Assembly: GCA_963556145.1 (NCBI GenBank)
Contig: OY744465.1
Coordinates: forward strand, 5,456,001 to 5,520,000
Direction: 5' to 3'
DNA: 64,000 nucleotides
DNA from: Hygrocybe punicea
Lineage: Eukaryota; Basidiomycota; Agaricomycetes; Agaricales; Hygrophoraceae
Shown here: one piece after another, positions 22,658 to 35,613 of the stretch
How positions within the stretch are numbered: position 1 is the stretch's first letter
Layout: every line of letters starts with the position of its first letter
Translations under genes and position numbers: made by a program
The notes under the pieces: model-generated
What the model saw: the letters and a program-made list of their open reading frames with translations, nothing else
The model's database searches: none
Told to the model about the DNA's origin: nothing

Positions 22658-24298
22658 CTACTCATCAGCCACCCAGACCACGCTCTTCCCTGTGTTCGTG
22701 CCAGATTGAACCGCCAGAATGGCATGTCCAGCGTTCTCCAGGCCCCTCGTGACATCTTCCGTGTATTTGATCTCACCCCTAGCCAGTTTACCAGGAATGG
22801 TCCCATAAAATTCCGCTTCATACTTCGATTCCAACCTAAATACGAACAAGCCCAAGATGTTGATGGATTTGCCGATGATAATACCCAAGTTCTGTTAATG
22901 AGTCTCCTAAGATCAGATTCAGATTTGGATTCAGTTGCCGAGTAACTTGCCCTGATAGGTTGACTGTGCCCGTTGTACCCGGAAATCGAGCCGCAAACCT
23001 AACATGTATGGCATATATTGAAGACGTTTCTCAAATGGCTCGACGGAGAATCACGCACAATGATTCGAGCACCGACGGCAGCGGCGTCAAGGGCGGCTTC
23101 GAGAATCTCTCCTCCAACATTATCCCAGTAGCTGTTGATGACATGAGCGTTCAGAAGGCCTCGGGCGAAAACTCTCACATATTGATCGGACCCTCCTTCA
23201 TTAGCACCTCCCTTGTATTCGTGACCTTGTAGTTGAACGCAACATCAACACCGATTTCTTTCAAGAATTTTACTTTGTGTTCGGAGCCTGCCGAGGCGAT
23301 GACTTTGAGTCCGTGGAGCTTGGCCAGTTGAACGACGAGACTGAGAAGCATGAGGCGACCGCCTTCCAAAATTAGGAGATAAATGCTCACGATCCGACAG
23401 GTCCTAAAATGGCAAGGAATTGTGAAGAAGATATTTGCGGAAATAATACGCGCTTTTACCTGCTCCAGTTGACACAAACACAACATCACCCTACCAAGAA
23501 TGGGTACAGTAAATGAGCGCGTGGAAAATGCGCATACCTTTTGAGGAGTAGCATATTCCTTCCATCCCATGTAAGCAGTTTTCCCTTGGGGGCCCGTTAG
23601 TAGCGTATTTCGTATGAAGAATGTTGGCTAACACCATACCGGGCATTCCAGCAACCCCAAGATAAACTGACAAAGGTAAGTTCTCCTTATTGTGAAGTAT
23701 TTGCAAGTGGTTTAAGTCCGATTTTACAGCATATTCAACGAAGTCTTCAATTTCAAGTAAAACAAATCGCAGTCAGCTCAATTAATAAGTGGAATGCACA
23801 AGGAGCTTACCAAGGATCCCGTAGACATAGTTACCTACATTCACACCTGGGAATTCCGACCGTAGGATGAGACCAATACCATGGTTAAATAGTCTTGATT
23901 TGATAGGTCATATATATGACCACTTGCAAGAAAACTAGAAACTTACGGTTCACCAATGGTGTAAACCGACTGGTACGCAAAGCAGAATTAGATCTTGAAA
24001 TTCACCTTTGTGAAGTCGATCGAGCTCACGGGATTGGGTGGATTTTCCGGTAAATGCATTTTACCCCTCAAGTACGGGTCAATCGACAACTCGAGGGTCT
24101 TCACAAGAAAACCACCGTCTAAAGGCACGGTCTCGAGGTCGATCGTCTGACTGGTGTCGTACACGGTTGTCCTTCCGGGCTCGGGATATGCTTCAAGATG
24201 TGCACTGTTGAAGTTGGTTCATGTAAAATATTATCCATGAAATACATACCTGCTGGGACTTCGTTGAAGAGAAGGCGACCGTTGGTAACGGGCGCCAT
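22658..24298 (-). CDS. NADP-dependent medium-chain oxidoreductase (PTGR / leukotriene-hydroxydehydrogenase-like)
   Basis: complement(join(22658..22891,22951..22998,23059..23131,23179..23340,23391..23403,23460..23490,23538..23584,23640..23744,23811..23893,23947..23969,24006..24190,24250..24298)), 350 residues in 12 exons. Starts MAPVTNGRLLFNEVPAAYP. Then SIDPYLRGKM, VYTIGEPLFNHGIGLILRSE, the family hallmark GMPGKTAYMGWKEYATPQKG, the nucleotide-binding loop FVSTGAGPVGS (the glycine-rich loop crosses a 13-bp exon), ASAGSEHKVKFLKEIGVD for NADP phosphate recognition, YWDNVGGEILEAALD, and the C-terminal GEIKYTEDVTRGLENA. The enzyme should reduce alpha,beta-unsaturated carbonyls with NADPH in the cytosol. 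No zinc ligands, as usual for the group. Intron 11 starts GC (GCAAGT) and intron 2 is only 36 nt; both are needed to keep the conserved frame. Confidence 0.9.
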
Positions 24299-24902
24299 TG
24301 AAGACAGTACGAAGACGAGCGAGGTGGAGGATTGATAGGGATCACCAAGCTTGGTGGTGGGCTTATAAATGTTTTGGAGACCGCTAGGTAATCATGTCTG
24401 TATAATCTTCGTCGGCTAGCTTTGTAAGTGACGACACCGGACCATTTCTACTTTCCGTCCAACACGGTGAACACTGTGGAAATTTTAATGTCCCCTTGGA
24501 GAGGGTAATGACCTAGAAAAGGACGCTTACTGAATTTGAAAAGTATCATTCGGAGTCCATCCTTTATCACCCCTCGTTTTGTGTCCCAATCTCGTTCAGT
24601 TGCCAGTGAGATAATGTCAAAACACGCCTTGTGAACTCTCGTTAAGTTCGCTGGGCGGAAAGACTCCTTTAAAGAGAACGTTGATAATTAGGCTAGAAAA
24701 TTAGAAAATTGCTAGTCAGGACGGGACGATGTCACGTTGTAGGTAGTATGAAATGGCTGCGAACTCGTGACTCGAAAAACACCAACTCACCCACTACAAG
24801 CCTTCACAAAAACCCGATTTACTCGCCAATGTCTTCAGCGCGTCGATTGAACAACTAGTCAACCACTATTTATCACGGAAAATGCTGCTCTTGATCTGAC
24901 TT
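24299..24902. other. intergenic region
   Basis: Divergent spacer between the oxidoreductase (-) and the plus-strand genes. It probably contains both promoters; no specific element is recognised. Confidence 0.5.
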
Positions 24903-25376
24903 ATGGTTCGTTACGCAGGGAAAGATAATCTTACACCTCCATGGTCTACCTCTCCGCTTCAGGATCTAAACATTAAATATGGAGAGACTCTCCAAGTGGA
25001 CCGTTATGCCACGATCGGTGACACCGAGGATAAAGCAGTTGGAGCGAAAAACAATAGGCTCGGCGCGATTTTTTTTGTCCTGGTCCGGGTCTCTAATCCT
25101 ATGGCCGTTGCCCAAATTACGCTTCCCAACGGTTTCTTTCACCCTGAATGGCTAGCTGGTAAGCTCACTTGTCCATTGTCTTATTGTGATAATTCTGATA
25201 TTTCCAAGTGTATATCTCAAGCAATCTTCGCATCCTTATCAAGGACCTTGTCCTGTTCGATTCAGCTTCTTCGACAATCCAAGATTCGAGCTCCAATCTT
25301 CAAATTCATACCTTCAAGGGTCGATCCCATCATCCCATTGGACCCCTTCTCATGATCAGTGGTTCTCGTAAGTCAC
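24903..25376 (+). CDS. possible short unknown gene or 5' exons
   Basis: ATG at 24903 opens about 85 codons (MVRYAGKDNLTPPWSTSPLQ...) up to a good donor (GTAAGC at about 25160) and an acceptor CCAAG at about 25209. Further in-frame continuation is unclear. No family recognised. It could be an upstream part of the RING-like gene or a decayed gene. Confidence 0.2.
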
Positions 25377-25392
25377 GTGTATTCTACACCTT

Positions 25393-26564
25393 ATGACTTT
25401 ATTGTCTAAGTCCGCACAAAACGAGCTTGAAAAATCGCTTCCTCTATCTCCCTCCTCCCCTCCTTGCTGCTCTGGAGACGTTGAGGATCACCGCTTTGGC
25501 TCCGATACTGGCACATGCCATTTCGTAGACAGCCAATTCTCATCGCCTTTGGTTTTTGCTTTTCTTATGCCAAACATTCCATGTCACCTAATGCGCCGCC
25601 CCTCGTTATCCCCACTTCGTCTGAGCATCATATCTGAGGCGCCAGAACACGAGTACAATGCGCCTCTCAATCGGAACCTCGGTTCAGAATCGTCCCCAAT
25701 CATCCTGAAATCTGGTTTCGACTATAGCCCTGGCTCCCCTGGCTCCCCTTGCACTCTGAACCTCGGCGCAGAGTCTCCTGATTCAATTTTGAAACCTGCT
25801 CTCCTCAGCGACAGCCCTGGCCAAACATCTACAGATGATTGGCGTAAGAATGGCATCGCAGTGCATACCGATATTCCGACGAGGCAGAGGACCTGGCGGT
25901 CATCATCGTTCTCGGAAAAGCAGAAACGAAATACCGCATCGAAGCGAGAGGTGGACTATCAGGATTGTGGTATCTGGTGAGTTCGCGTCGATATCTGTGT
26001 CCCGTTATTACTGATGGCTAAACGAATATTCCAGTTTCGAGGTTGCAGTGATACCTTGCAAGATGCTGTGTTGTTCGAAACTCTTTTGCCTAGAACATAT
26101 TTCAGATGTGAGTATGTTGTGGTATCGGATGCAAAACAGTTTACCTGAACATATGATAGTGGCTTTATGGGCCGTCATCCGATGGGCGATGTCCTTCCTG
26201 TCAGGCACCCTGCAATTTCGTACCGTCCTCCACTCCGACATCTGAAAGTCCATCATGTAAAGATGCCGCTATTCCAGAGTCACCTTCGAAGGTTGACCGG
26301 CCTGTTATTTTTCTGCTAATGCAGTCATCTGCCTCACCACCCCAACTCCCCCCAATTTCAACACCGACTTCAACCCATCCTTCCACGCCCTGCGTGAAAG
26401 CCATTACCTCAAAGTCGTTGATCACGCAGAAGACGACTCTTCTTGACAACCACGACCCCTGCTTTCATTCGAGTTCGTCTATCGTCGTCCTTCTGGGGAG
26501 GATGATGGGGAGGGTTCTCTCTATCGTGGGACTGATACTTTTTTTGTTCGTTTTGTTATCGTAG
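25393..26564 (+). CDS. membrane-anchored RING-like (variant) protein, putative E3 ligase
   Basis: join(25393..25976,26035..26107,26160..26564), 353 residues, frame kept through two introns. The N-terminal about 185 residues are Ser/Pro-rich and probably disordered, with a short duplicated motif (NRNLGSES / TLNLGAES). The RING-like module is DCGICFEVAVIPCKMLCC, SKLFCLEHISDW, then GRCPSCQAPC: C-x2-C ... C-x-K-x2-C-x2-H ... C-x2-C. The usual His ligand position holds Lys and the next Cys position holds His, so zinc binding may differ from a classical RING. A Ser/Pro linker leads to a C-terminal hydrophobic segment (VLSIVGLILFLFVLL) ending the protein, a tail anchor. It may mark membrane proteins for degradation; that is inference. 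An intron at 25377-25392 joining upstream exons is possible, so the start is uncertain. Confidence 0.7.
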
Positions 26565-27506
26565 CGTTTGAGATGGTGGGCAGTGCCTGCATTGGTTCCT
26601 CAGTTTTTCGCTATGTGGCTTCCGTTACTTTCGTTTTCTTCAATAGCCCAATGTTCGACGATCAACGATCACAATTGTTGTATAGTGGCCTGGTTGTTAT
26701 CTTTACCCCTACTTATCACATCCCAGTTGCATATTAACGATAGGTTTGGCAGCCGAACATTGAGTAATTAACTGATACTCAACCAAGGAAAAGCCAAGTC
26801 ATTGCTTCTCCGATACCTGGGCAAATTGTATGACAATGTGATAGAATCCTCGGACACGTTGCCGGACCTATGCCACGACTGCAGATGCGAACTTGTCTTG
26901 GAGGTAAAAGTTCAGACATCACGGTGGTACCGCAAGTTCGAGAGCATAGCGGGAAGTAGAGTAGGAATTCACCGTTTCAGCTGCCAAGTCGCCGTTCCAA
27001 GACCTAGACTAGAATCGTTGGATTTTCTCGTGGTACGTGCGATTATGCCGCGTTGCCTCCAAGTCTGTTCTACCTTGGAAATCTGCTTGTGCGTTGAGGT
27101 CATGTCCGAGTCCACCACGACTCGGATGATCTTCGTTTTGAAGGAAATTTTTGATCCCCGACGCGGCCTCCTGGCGCCTGTCCATGATAATGGATTTACT
27201 TGTGCTCGATAAGCTTCACCTTCAGGTCAAAAGGACACAAGAATACGTACCGGACGTCGCGATGTGGGCTCGTTTTTGAGGAAATGGGGCCCAGGTCTTT
27301 CCCATTTGTCACGGTGGAGCCAGGGTCACATACTTTGGCGATACTTATAAATTACTCCGCTTCAGCCCTTTCTTGACCTATGCACTCACCCTATTATTAA
27401 TATTGATCGGCCATTTTCTCTGCGACGCCCTGCTTCACTTCTTGTCGTTTTCTCTCTCTGGCGGTGATCATCCCGCTACTAGCATCAGGCCCGGGGCCAA
27501 CTCATC
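26565..27506. other. intergenic region, no convincing gene
   Basis: One plus open frame (26802-27212, 136 codons) has no recognisable domain and no supporting splice structure. The 3' part is probably the promoter of the antiporter gene. Confidence 0.45.
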
Positions 27507-30314
27507 ATGTTCTATCCCGTGAGCTCGGTCCTCCTCTGACTTAAATTACCTCATCGAGTTACCAGTTTTCTGTTACAATCCCTCATGTCGCGTATGCATG
27601 CCTAGGAGGCTTCGTCGTCCTCGTAAGCAACAACAAATATATCTCACTTGTCATGTTCTTACTACTTCTGTCCAGTTTGGCATGTTCTCGCTTTTTATTA
27701 GGGAGAAGGCGCGTGTCCTGTCATTACCAATGGCTGGTGACATGTACATGCTGACAGTCCCTTCAGCTCTACATTGGTGAAGCTTGCTGTGCATTCTTGT
27801 TTGGTGTAATCATCGGTATGCACATCCATGAGGTCGCCATCCCTCGAATTCGTGTTCTTAAAGCTGAAAACTAGGTCCTTATGGTGCAAACATCTTTAAT
27901 CCCCGAGGGTGGGCCGGTGGCTCTGTGCAAATCACGGATTCCATTACACTGGAGTTCACACGTGTGGTTCTGGCCATCGGCGTGTTCGCAATTGGAGTTG
28001 AGTTACCCAAGGCCTACATGTCCCGGCATTGGAAAAGTTTATTCTTCTTGTTGGTACCTGTCATGACATGGGTGTGTCTCTTGTTTGTTCTGACAATTAT
28101 TGTAAACTAATTGCGATAAGGGGTGGTTCGTTTCCGCGGGATTGATACATGCTCTGGTCCCAGGGTTGAACTTCCTCTCAAGTTTGGCCGTGGCAGCTTG
28201 TCTTACACCAACCGATCCCATTCTAGCTGCCGCCGTTGTGGGGGGTAAATATGCAGAGAAACATGTGCCAGCCCACATACGTCATCTCTTGGCGGCAGAA
28301 AGCGGTTGTAACGATGGAGCCGCCTTTCCATTCCTATACATTGCTCTTTATCTTATCCTGGATTCTCCTAATATCGGAAGGGCGCTAGAAGATTGGTTTC
28401 TTATACTTTGGCTTTGTAAGCATCGCAAACTTGTGTTTTTGTGTTTTCTAACAGTAGCTTGCACTTAGATGATGTGATCCTTGGATGCCTTATTGGTGCT
28501 ATTCTTGGTTTCTCATTCCGCTATCTCATGAAATTCTGCCAAAGGCATGACTTGATCGACAGGCAGTCATATGTTGCTCAATACGTCTCCTTGGCTTTGC
28601 TCACTATCGGCGTGACCACCATACTAGGGTCCGATGATCTCCTTGCAGCTTTCACTTGTGGATCCGCGTTTGCGTGGGATGGCTTCTTCAACCGCCAGAC
28701 GGAGGAATCCGTTTTCAGTTCGGTCATTGATCTGTTATTCAACATTGGTACTTTCATCTATGTCGGAGCGTGGATGCCGTTCAGCAGTTTCCAAGATGCT
28801 GAAACGACGTTGTCCGTGTGGAGATTGATCGTCGTCGCGATTCTGGTCCTTCTCCTGAGAAGGTTGCCAGTAATCATTGCATTGTATAAGTGGATTCCCG
28901 ATGTGAAAACGTTCCAAGAGGCCATGTTCAGTGGCCATTTCGGTCCTATAGGGATCGGTACGTCCCATTTACATTCCTTGCTTCTCCCTCGACATCTCTT
29001 TCACAGGTGCGATTTTCCTGGCGACTCTAGCATCGCAAACACTCAACGAGGAGGGTTCTGACAACGCCCAAACTAAACTGCTTGCGACCACTATCCAACC
29101 GATTGTCGCTTTTATGGTGCTATGTTCCATTATCATCCATGGGCTCTCCATACCTTCTTTTTCACTTGGCCGCCGTGTACATACCGCTTCGCGCACCTGG
29201 TCACGACATGCCGCACCTGACTGGACGAACCAAACTCGTCTTGTTGACAGGGGTGCCGACAACATCGTCATCAATCGGGACGTTGATGCCGAGAAAGGCT
29301 ATTCGGTGCGAGATGAGACGTCTACCATAGTAACTCGAAGGGATCTGGGTACCCCTAAACCTGGGTCCGCGACCCCAGGAACGCCTGGGTCCGCGACCCC
29401 AGGAACGCCTGGGGATGAATGCAGCGTGAAAGCCGGCGCGGGAACACTGGAAACCCATGATTGTCCAGAGGTTCGCGCTGCGACGCCTCCTGACGGGGAC
29501 GGGACGGTGCAAGAGTGGCAGGAAGGTAGCCATACCATTATCGAGCGACGAGCAGGGCCGGGAGAAGAGGTCAGTCAAGCTTTTCAGGCTATCCGTAATA
29601 TCTCTAATCTTTCTACAGGTTGATGTTGAGGTTCTCAGCCATCCACCGTCTCGGGATGGAGTGTCGTCGTCGCTTTCTGACCATGCGGTACATCGCAGCA
29701 TTGCAGCCTATCTCGATAAACTAAAACTTAGCCCGCATGGTTCACGGCATGATGTGCAGAATACTGAGAAGGGCAAGACGATCGACATCGGTAATGACGA
29801 GCAAAGGACTGAAGATGTGACATCACGGCGGATGCCAATAGAGGAAGGTGAAGACGCCGGATGGGATTCCGAGCAAAGTAATACCGACCACTTGTCATCG
29901 TCTTCAATGCAGTTAACGCCCACCAAATCGACCATGGATCACACCAAGTCGCCAAAACGAAAAAGCCCCCAAAAAGTTGCTGTTCGAGGTCGACGACGAC
30001 ACAGTTTCATTCACAGGCACCACGTTCACCCAGCATCTGAAGCTGGAAAAAAATTGTCTTATAATGAGGATGGCGAGGTGAATCGAGGATCCGACTTAAC
30101 ATTCGATCTTAGGCATTATTCCCGGCCGAGCACTGCCCCATGTTCGCAACTGAGCAGCAGGCCTAATTCGCCCTCCGCAACCCCACCGAGTTCCCTCAGA
30201 AATCTACGTCTTGATCAAATAAAAGGCAACAAGCCGTCCACTTCACGGGATGTTTCTCCCTCACGATCAATACGTTTCGCTGATGACCATAAAATCAATC
30301 CCACCGCGTCCTGA
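27507..30314 (+). CDS. NHA1: Na+/H+ antiporter (NHA1/CNH1 type)
   Basis: join(27507..27518,27566..27622,27676..27708,27767..27815,27875..28071,28121..28415,28469..28957,29007..29569,29619..30314), about 796 residues. A plasma-membrane exchanger that expels Na+ and K+ for H+. The first exon is 12 bp (MFYP), then PHVAYACLGGF, GMFSLFIREK, LYIGEACCAFLFGVIIGPYG, ELPKAYMSRHWKSLFFLLVP, the conserved LTPTDPILAAAVVGGKYAE and AAESGCNDGAAFP (ion-binding Asp), LDRQSYVAQ-like ...RQSYVAQYVSL and ILGSDDLLAAF. About a dozen membrane spans precede a cytosolic tail of over 300 residues, rich in Ser/Pro/Thr, as in yeast Nha1. The tail carries a perfect 24-bp duplication at about 29362-29410 (GSATPGTP twice). 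Intron 3 would need a GC start (GCGCGT) to give REK-LYIGE; a GT start six bases later would add Ala-Arg. Confidence 0.92.
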
Positions 30315-30715
30315 ATTTACCATCTCTCATAATACTTCCATAGTTCCCGGAAGCCAGAAGAACCAGGCCACCTTAAAACGATAAAACAGGGACTTGTCGT
30401 GGCGATCAACTAGACCTTTTAGACAGATTGTTTTGTATCAACCATCTCCATTTTATCTGCAGCAAATTTTCGAATTCTATTGTGAAAATGTTTTTACTTC
30501 TTGGTGCCCACAAACATTGCAAAGTTCATAGGAAGTCCCGTTGCACTGAAGTCACTTCAAACCGTTACACCTTGACGATGTTACGAGCATCGTGCACCCG
30601 GGCTGTTTTGGCGCCATTGCCGCGCCAACTTGAACGACGAAAAAGCAGCTAACTGCAGTGAGTGACTGTCACATCACGTGTTACTACATCTTAAGCAATT
30701 AGCCCACTCGGTACT
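30315..30715. other. intergenic region
   Basis: Terminator of the antiporter gene and promoter of the kinase-like gene; no gene seen. Confidence 0.5.
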
Positions 30716-32878
30716 ATGCGACGCGGTTTTCTAAACAAACCCAGAGCAAAGAAGAACGCCAAGTCACCTCAGAGCACGTCAGATTGTGTCCATGAACAGT
30801 ATGTACTGGATCAATACTGTTGGCTCCTACATGCCACCGAGCACTTTTGAATCACTGAATCACAAACTTCTACAAATTCCAGGAGCACCCATGATCCACC
30901 TGACGCTAGTCCATCTCGCGCCGCCCAATCCCCTATTTTGGACTTACACAAGCCACCTTCAACTGTCAAAACTTACGACGGCAGAAAACGTTTCGTCTTT
31001 CGCGTTTGGCCTCGAGATCCTAAAGGTAAAGACCTCAAACAGGCTTGCGCCAAACGAGGCAAGGAGGCTTCAAATGGTCTCCCTCTCTGGGGTGCTACTT
31101 TGTATGACTTTTACATGGTGAATCCTGTGCCTGATAATGAAGGGTCTATTACGTTTGCCACGGGGAGCAGACTCGCAGCATACATGCGAGAGATAGGTGA
31201 ACTCGACTGGGCACAGGATGAAATTGATTGGGCCGACAACGAAAACGAGCCTTCTGAAGTGTTTCCATGTGATGTGGGAACACTGATTCGCGATAAGGAA
31301 TTCCAAATGGGCCGATTTACCTCCAATATGACGGCAGGAAAACATGAACAAGCTGCTACCGAGTCGAAATCCACGAAAAATGCCGCTTTGTCTCCAGAAT
31401 TATTGGCCGATCCTTGGCCTCCATTGCCGTTTTCCACTCTACTGCCAGTCCCTACGCTGCAGCGGCGTATTCCCTACCACCTGTTGCCCAAGAAACTCGT
31501 CGTACACGATCCTTGGAACCTCCTCTATGTTGATAAGTATGCTATGGAAGATGATCCCGACATCAAATGGACCGATAAGCCAGATATCATCCGAAATTAC
31601 ACTCTCCGACTATCAGACAACGCTAAGAAGATTTTATCTGAGGAGCAAGCGCGCCTAGAGAAGGAGGCTAAGGGCGCTAAACAAAATCATTATTGCCTCA
31701 CGATTCAACTTGAACCGGAGACTCCCGGAACAGCTGCGCCATTGATCATAGCTCATTGCCCACCCAAACCGGATCCCGGCGCAATCCCTGAAGCACATCT
31801 GTACCTTTCACCTTCTGCATGTGCCGGTAGAGGAAACCACTCGATCGTGTACAAAGCGGAATGGGAGCTTCCTCGGTCTTTGCTAGTTGAAGATCAGCTT
31901 TGCAAGACGTGCTTAATAGAGAAGGTTGATGAGGAAATGAGGAAGATGGAGAAACGTGGAGCGTTCACCCTTGATAGTGGCTTGTCTGCTTTCAATGTGG
32001 GGATCAGGGAGCTTGTCGAATCTCCTGCAGTGGTCCACAAGACGCCTGGTGTAACACTGGAGTTTATCAAGTCCGGCTGGGCGGAAGCTGGATCTAGCAG
32101 CGAAGGTAACAAGAATAAGCCGGGCACGGGCAAGGAGAAGATCAACGAAAATGCGAAGGACATTTTCACTGTGAAGGAACCTTCGACCTATACGTCCCAG
32201 AAATTCGAAGGACCGGTCATAGACCTCTACCCGGATGTGCATTGGCAGAATCCCGAGCGCGCACCGTACTGCCCACATCTCCGAGAAGGACAACCCGACA
32301 AGATGCCTCTCACAGCGAAGGTTATGGTTGCGGCTAAACTCTCCATCCAGAACGACGACCACCTCCAGCGTGAGGCCACCAATTATCAGTCTTTTCCGTC
32401 GCATTTCTTCGAACACTACGATGGGTATAATATCATACCGCCACTTCATGATCCGGTCCCCGTTGGAGCACTGGTGCCCCAGTTCTACGGGTATTACGTA
32501 CCGCATTCAAGCACGTATGAAATGGACACGAGTGAAGATCGGTCGCCGTACCTCAGCCCAATCCTACTCATTGAACACTGCGGTGTTCCCATAGAGCCAG
32601 AATCACTCAACATAGATGATAGGCACGAATGCGCTTCGCTTCTCTATAGATTCCATCGAGCAGGGTGGCTTCATAGGTCGTTCGCCGCCCGAAATATCCT
32701 CATGCAGCTTGGGCCACTGACGGAATGGCCGGCCTTTCGTTTCCTTGAAGACACTCGTAGTTTTCGCCTGATCGACTTTGGGAGATCGATACAGGGTGAT
32801 GATGCCAAAGATGCCCAAGAGAGGAGCACTGAGCAGTCAACAGCTGGGCAACTGTTTAAAATCCTCCATTATCGTTAG
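30716..32878 (+). CDS. divergent protein-kinase-like protein
   Basis: join(30716..30798,30883..32878), 692 residues. The first exon gives MRRGFLNKPRAKKNAKSPQS; the 84-nt intron (GTATGT...TTCCAG) keeps the frame into DLHKPPSTVKTYDG. The N-terminal half (about 300 residues) has no known domain. The second half reads as a degenerate kinase fold: CAGRGNHSIVYKAEWELP (glycine-loop-like), AKVMVAAKLSIQNDDHL, ILLIEHCGVP (hinge), LHRSFAARNILMQ in place of the HRD catalytic loop (HRS), and FRLIDFGRS in place of DFG (a DFG is present). Such proteins are common in Agaricomycetes. Activity is uncertain because the HRD Asp is replaced by Ser-Phe. Confidence 0.75.
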
Positions 32879-33160
32879 AAGGTATAACGACAAGCGACGA
32901 CTGAGTGGTCATTCATCAATGATCATGTTTCAATGTAAAAAACATTGTTGAAATTGTGGGTATAGATACAACAGTGACAGTGGAGGTAGAGAGAGGACTT
33001 TTTTTTACTCAACATGCGATGCCGTAACTCGACTACCAATAAACATCAACTCGGCATCTGACACATAACTTCGATATCACTCACAGGATCATCGCTAGCC
33101 TCCGAGAAGAAAAATGACTTGTGATACAGGCCGACTTCAAATTGGCTCTACGAACGTGGA

Positions 33161-35106
33161 TCAGTATACAACACGATGTATTGGTTTAGCGAATACCTCT
33201 GTCTGGCTTTCATTAACGAAAGGCAGTGTGGCAGGTTTCACGTTGGATGTATTATTCTTGCGTGCCGAATGATCTTCGTGATCATCATCACGGTCAGTTC
33301 CTTTTCCTTTGACACACTTGCGCGTGTTTAAACTGTGTTCTTCAATGAGATCCAGTCTGTGAGATGTTCGGCAGAGAGCATACGTTGCCATGAAAGAGAT
33401 CCCAAACACTTTTATGGCGTCTCGTCAGCAACCAGATGAGATTTGTCTATGAACAATCACTCACTTTTGCAGAGGACGAAATAAAACCCAACAAATATGT
33501 AGTTGTGGGGCATTGTATTGTACTAAGGGTTGCGACAGTGTTAACAGGACACGAATGGCGATGAACATTACTCACCAGGACCAGGGTACACAAACTGACC
33601 ACGCTAAAAGGAAGATCGTCAGATATCCAGAAATGAGATAATTAGAGTAGGTGATTCACCTTGTCAGCATTCCGGTGTTAATTGCGTAGAGAGTGAGATG
33701 ATCGACGAGTGAATCAGATCTGGGCATTGTGAGAAGTTGATTGCTATGAAGGAGTTAAAACGCATCTTACTTTGAATAGCCTGTGCGCAGCTTTCGCAAG
33801 TAGAAGCAGAGCGACGCCGCCATGGCTGTGTCAGTAACAACGCCAAGGCCCAAGGTAAGAGTAGCCAGGAGCTGGGACTACAAGTTTTATTGATGTCGGA
33901 ATGAGAGATTCCAGATACCGACCGTCAGTCTGTCTAAGAATGCTAGCTTTTCAAGATAAAACCTGCTCGGTACCAGAGGATTAGCCACTTGAATTGGAAC
34001 GTTTGATATGACATACGCTTTCACAGTATAGGCTTCGTGAAGTAAGGGGTAGATGAGTAACAATTGGACCAATGGGACGGGCCATCATACCAATAGCGAA
34101 ACCTGGAAGAAATCGTGAGATGGGAATTAATTAGAGAATTAGGTTCTGATCATCAGATGAATCCTACCCAATTGAGCCAGGATTAACACAAGCTGCGTAA
34201 TTGTCGACCTCACTAAACTAACAACCAGAAGTGAATTTGCTCACGAGGCCCACAGTGAGAGGTAGATTACGATTGCTGACTAAAGCATCATGAGAAGGGC
34301 ATATTCAGACAGTAAATTATGACCTTACACCTCCATACTCTCAAGGCAAAACAGCTGGATGAATCACAGTTGAGCGTGATGATGTCCACATCGAAATGGT
34401 CAGGCTCACGTCTTTACCATAGCTCCTACAAAAGCCTAGAAGAGCAACGTGAACGATTCAAATATGAATATATTTCTTCCCTTCACTCACCCCCAACATG
34501 AGTTGAAGCTTTTGGATGGAAAAAGCGGCGGTCATTTTGGGGCGGAAAAGGTTCTATGACAAAGGCTCACAAGGAGTGACCTGCGCATGTGTGAGAGTCT
34601 GCTTAATGACGCAGAGGTTGAATAAACACTCACCATAACACGGATCCAACAAATAAAACGAGTGGGGAGTTAAAGTTACTTGAAGAAGGTTAGTAAATGC
34701 GCTAAACTGTGTCAAAAGCGGCTTACGTGATGGCGTAATAATAAACGGTGTACGCGATAAAGGTTTGGTCAATGGTCTCCAGGAGACTAACGCGCGATTC
34801 TCAGAGGTTACATATGTGGGGATCACAAAAGATCACAAACGTCAAGATTAGGACCTAGTGAAGCCGTGAGTAATGGCATATTTTGTTATGGACGAACTCT
34901 TACAAGACACTTGTACCCTAGTTTATCTGAAGGGTATCGGTTGAAGTAGGTGTACACCTGGGTAGTAAAAATGCCAAAAACCCTAACGCAGAGTGATGAG
35001 AAATGAAATCGGCGCAGTATTCGTCAAGAACCTACACGCAAGATACAGCAAGGCCACAATAAGCAGCGCCGAGCGTATTATCGACGCTGATAGGAGTGAA
35101 CGGCAT
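33161..35106 (-). CDS. DUF6534-type seven-span membrane protein
   Basis: Minus-strand gene with many short exons. Well-resolved 5' exons are 35036-35106 (MPFTPISVDNTLGAAYCGLA), 34904-34982 (FGIFTTQVYTYFNRYPSDK), the 14-bp exon 34841-34854, 34727-34786 (LLETIDQTFIAYTVYYYAIT) and 34634-34678. Further pieces read FVGAMVKTCFALRVWRSNR, FAIAYTVKAYVISNV, LGLGVVTDTAMAASLCFYLR with KLRTGYSKSDSLVDHLTLYA, and INTGMLTS, MPHNYIFVGFYFVLCK, ending at 33161. This order matches the DUF6534 family of basidiomycete plasma-membrane-like proteins of unknown function. I could not join the exons between 34633 and about 34000 without a frame problem, so either an intron is missed or the gene carries a defect there. 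Confidence 0.75.
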
Positions 35107-35613
35107 GACGGTGCTGGAAAGAGTAGCAGGAGAGAATGCGCAAAGTGCTCTCTTAATGTAGCGTGACACCGTGTGCAGACAGTGAGTGAAGTCTACATGG
35201 AGCGTCCATCCGGATCCAGGACTCAGCGTTTTTAGTGTTGGCTGATTTCTCCACGTGGCGGCTATGCGGCCCAACATGGTTAGTCCAGCATCACCGAGAA
35301 TGCGATCGTTCGGCAAGGAACAACAACAATCCAAACAGGCTTAGTGAATTGAAATTCTGCTCCCAAAAAAACCGACGCCGAGAAACATTTGCAAAAGCAG
35401 AATGAATATCATAAATGACATTGAGGTTCCACGGATATTTCCTGGTGAGTGACTTACGTGGGAGCTGTTTGATGAGTCATGGGAAAACCAATATCTGTGG
35501 GAGTTGGCCCGAGACTATGGTCGTGTGTGGTGATTGCAGATTCTGAGATCTGAGCGCTTGTTTCATTTTCCGAATAACAAAGGGAAAAAGGCTTCCATAA
35601 ATCGGCGCCGGCG
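35107..35613. other. intergenic region
   Basis: Between the DUF6534 gene start and the YEATS gene end, both minus. Nothing else seen. Confidence 0.5.

Noticed and set aside
26802..27212. 136-codon plus-strand open frame
   Set aside because: No recognisable motif, no splice support, and biased composition is absent; probably chance.
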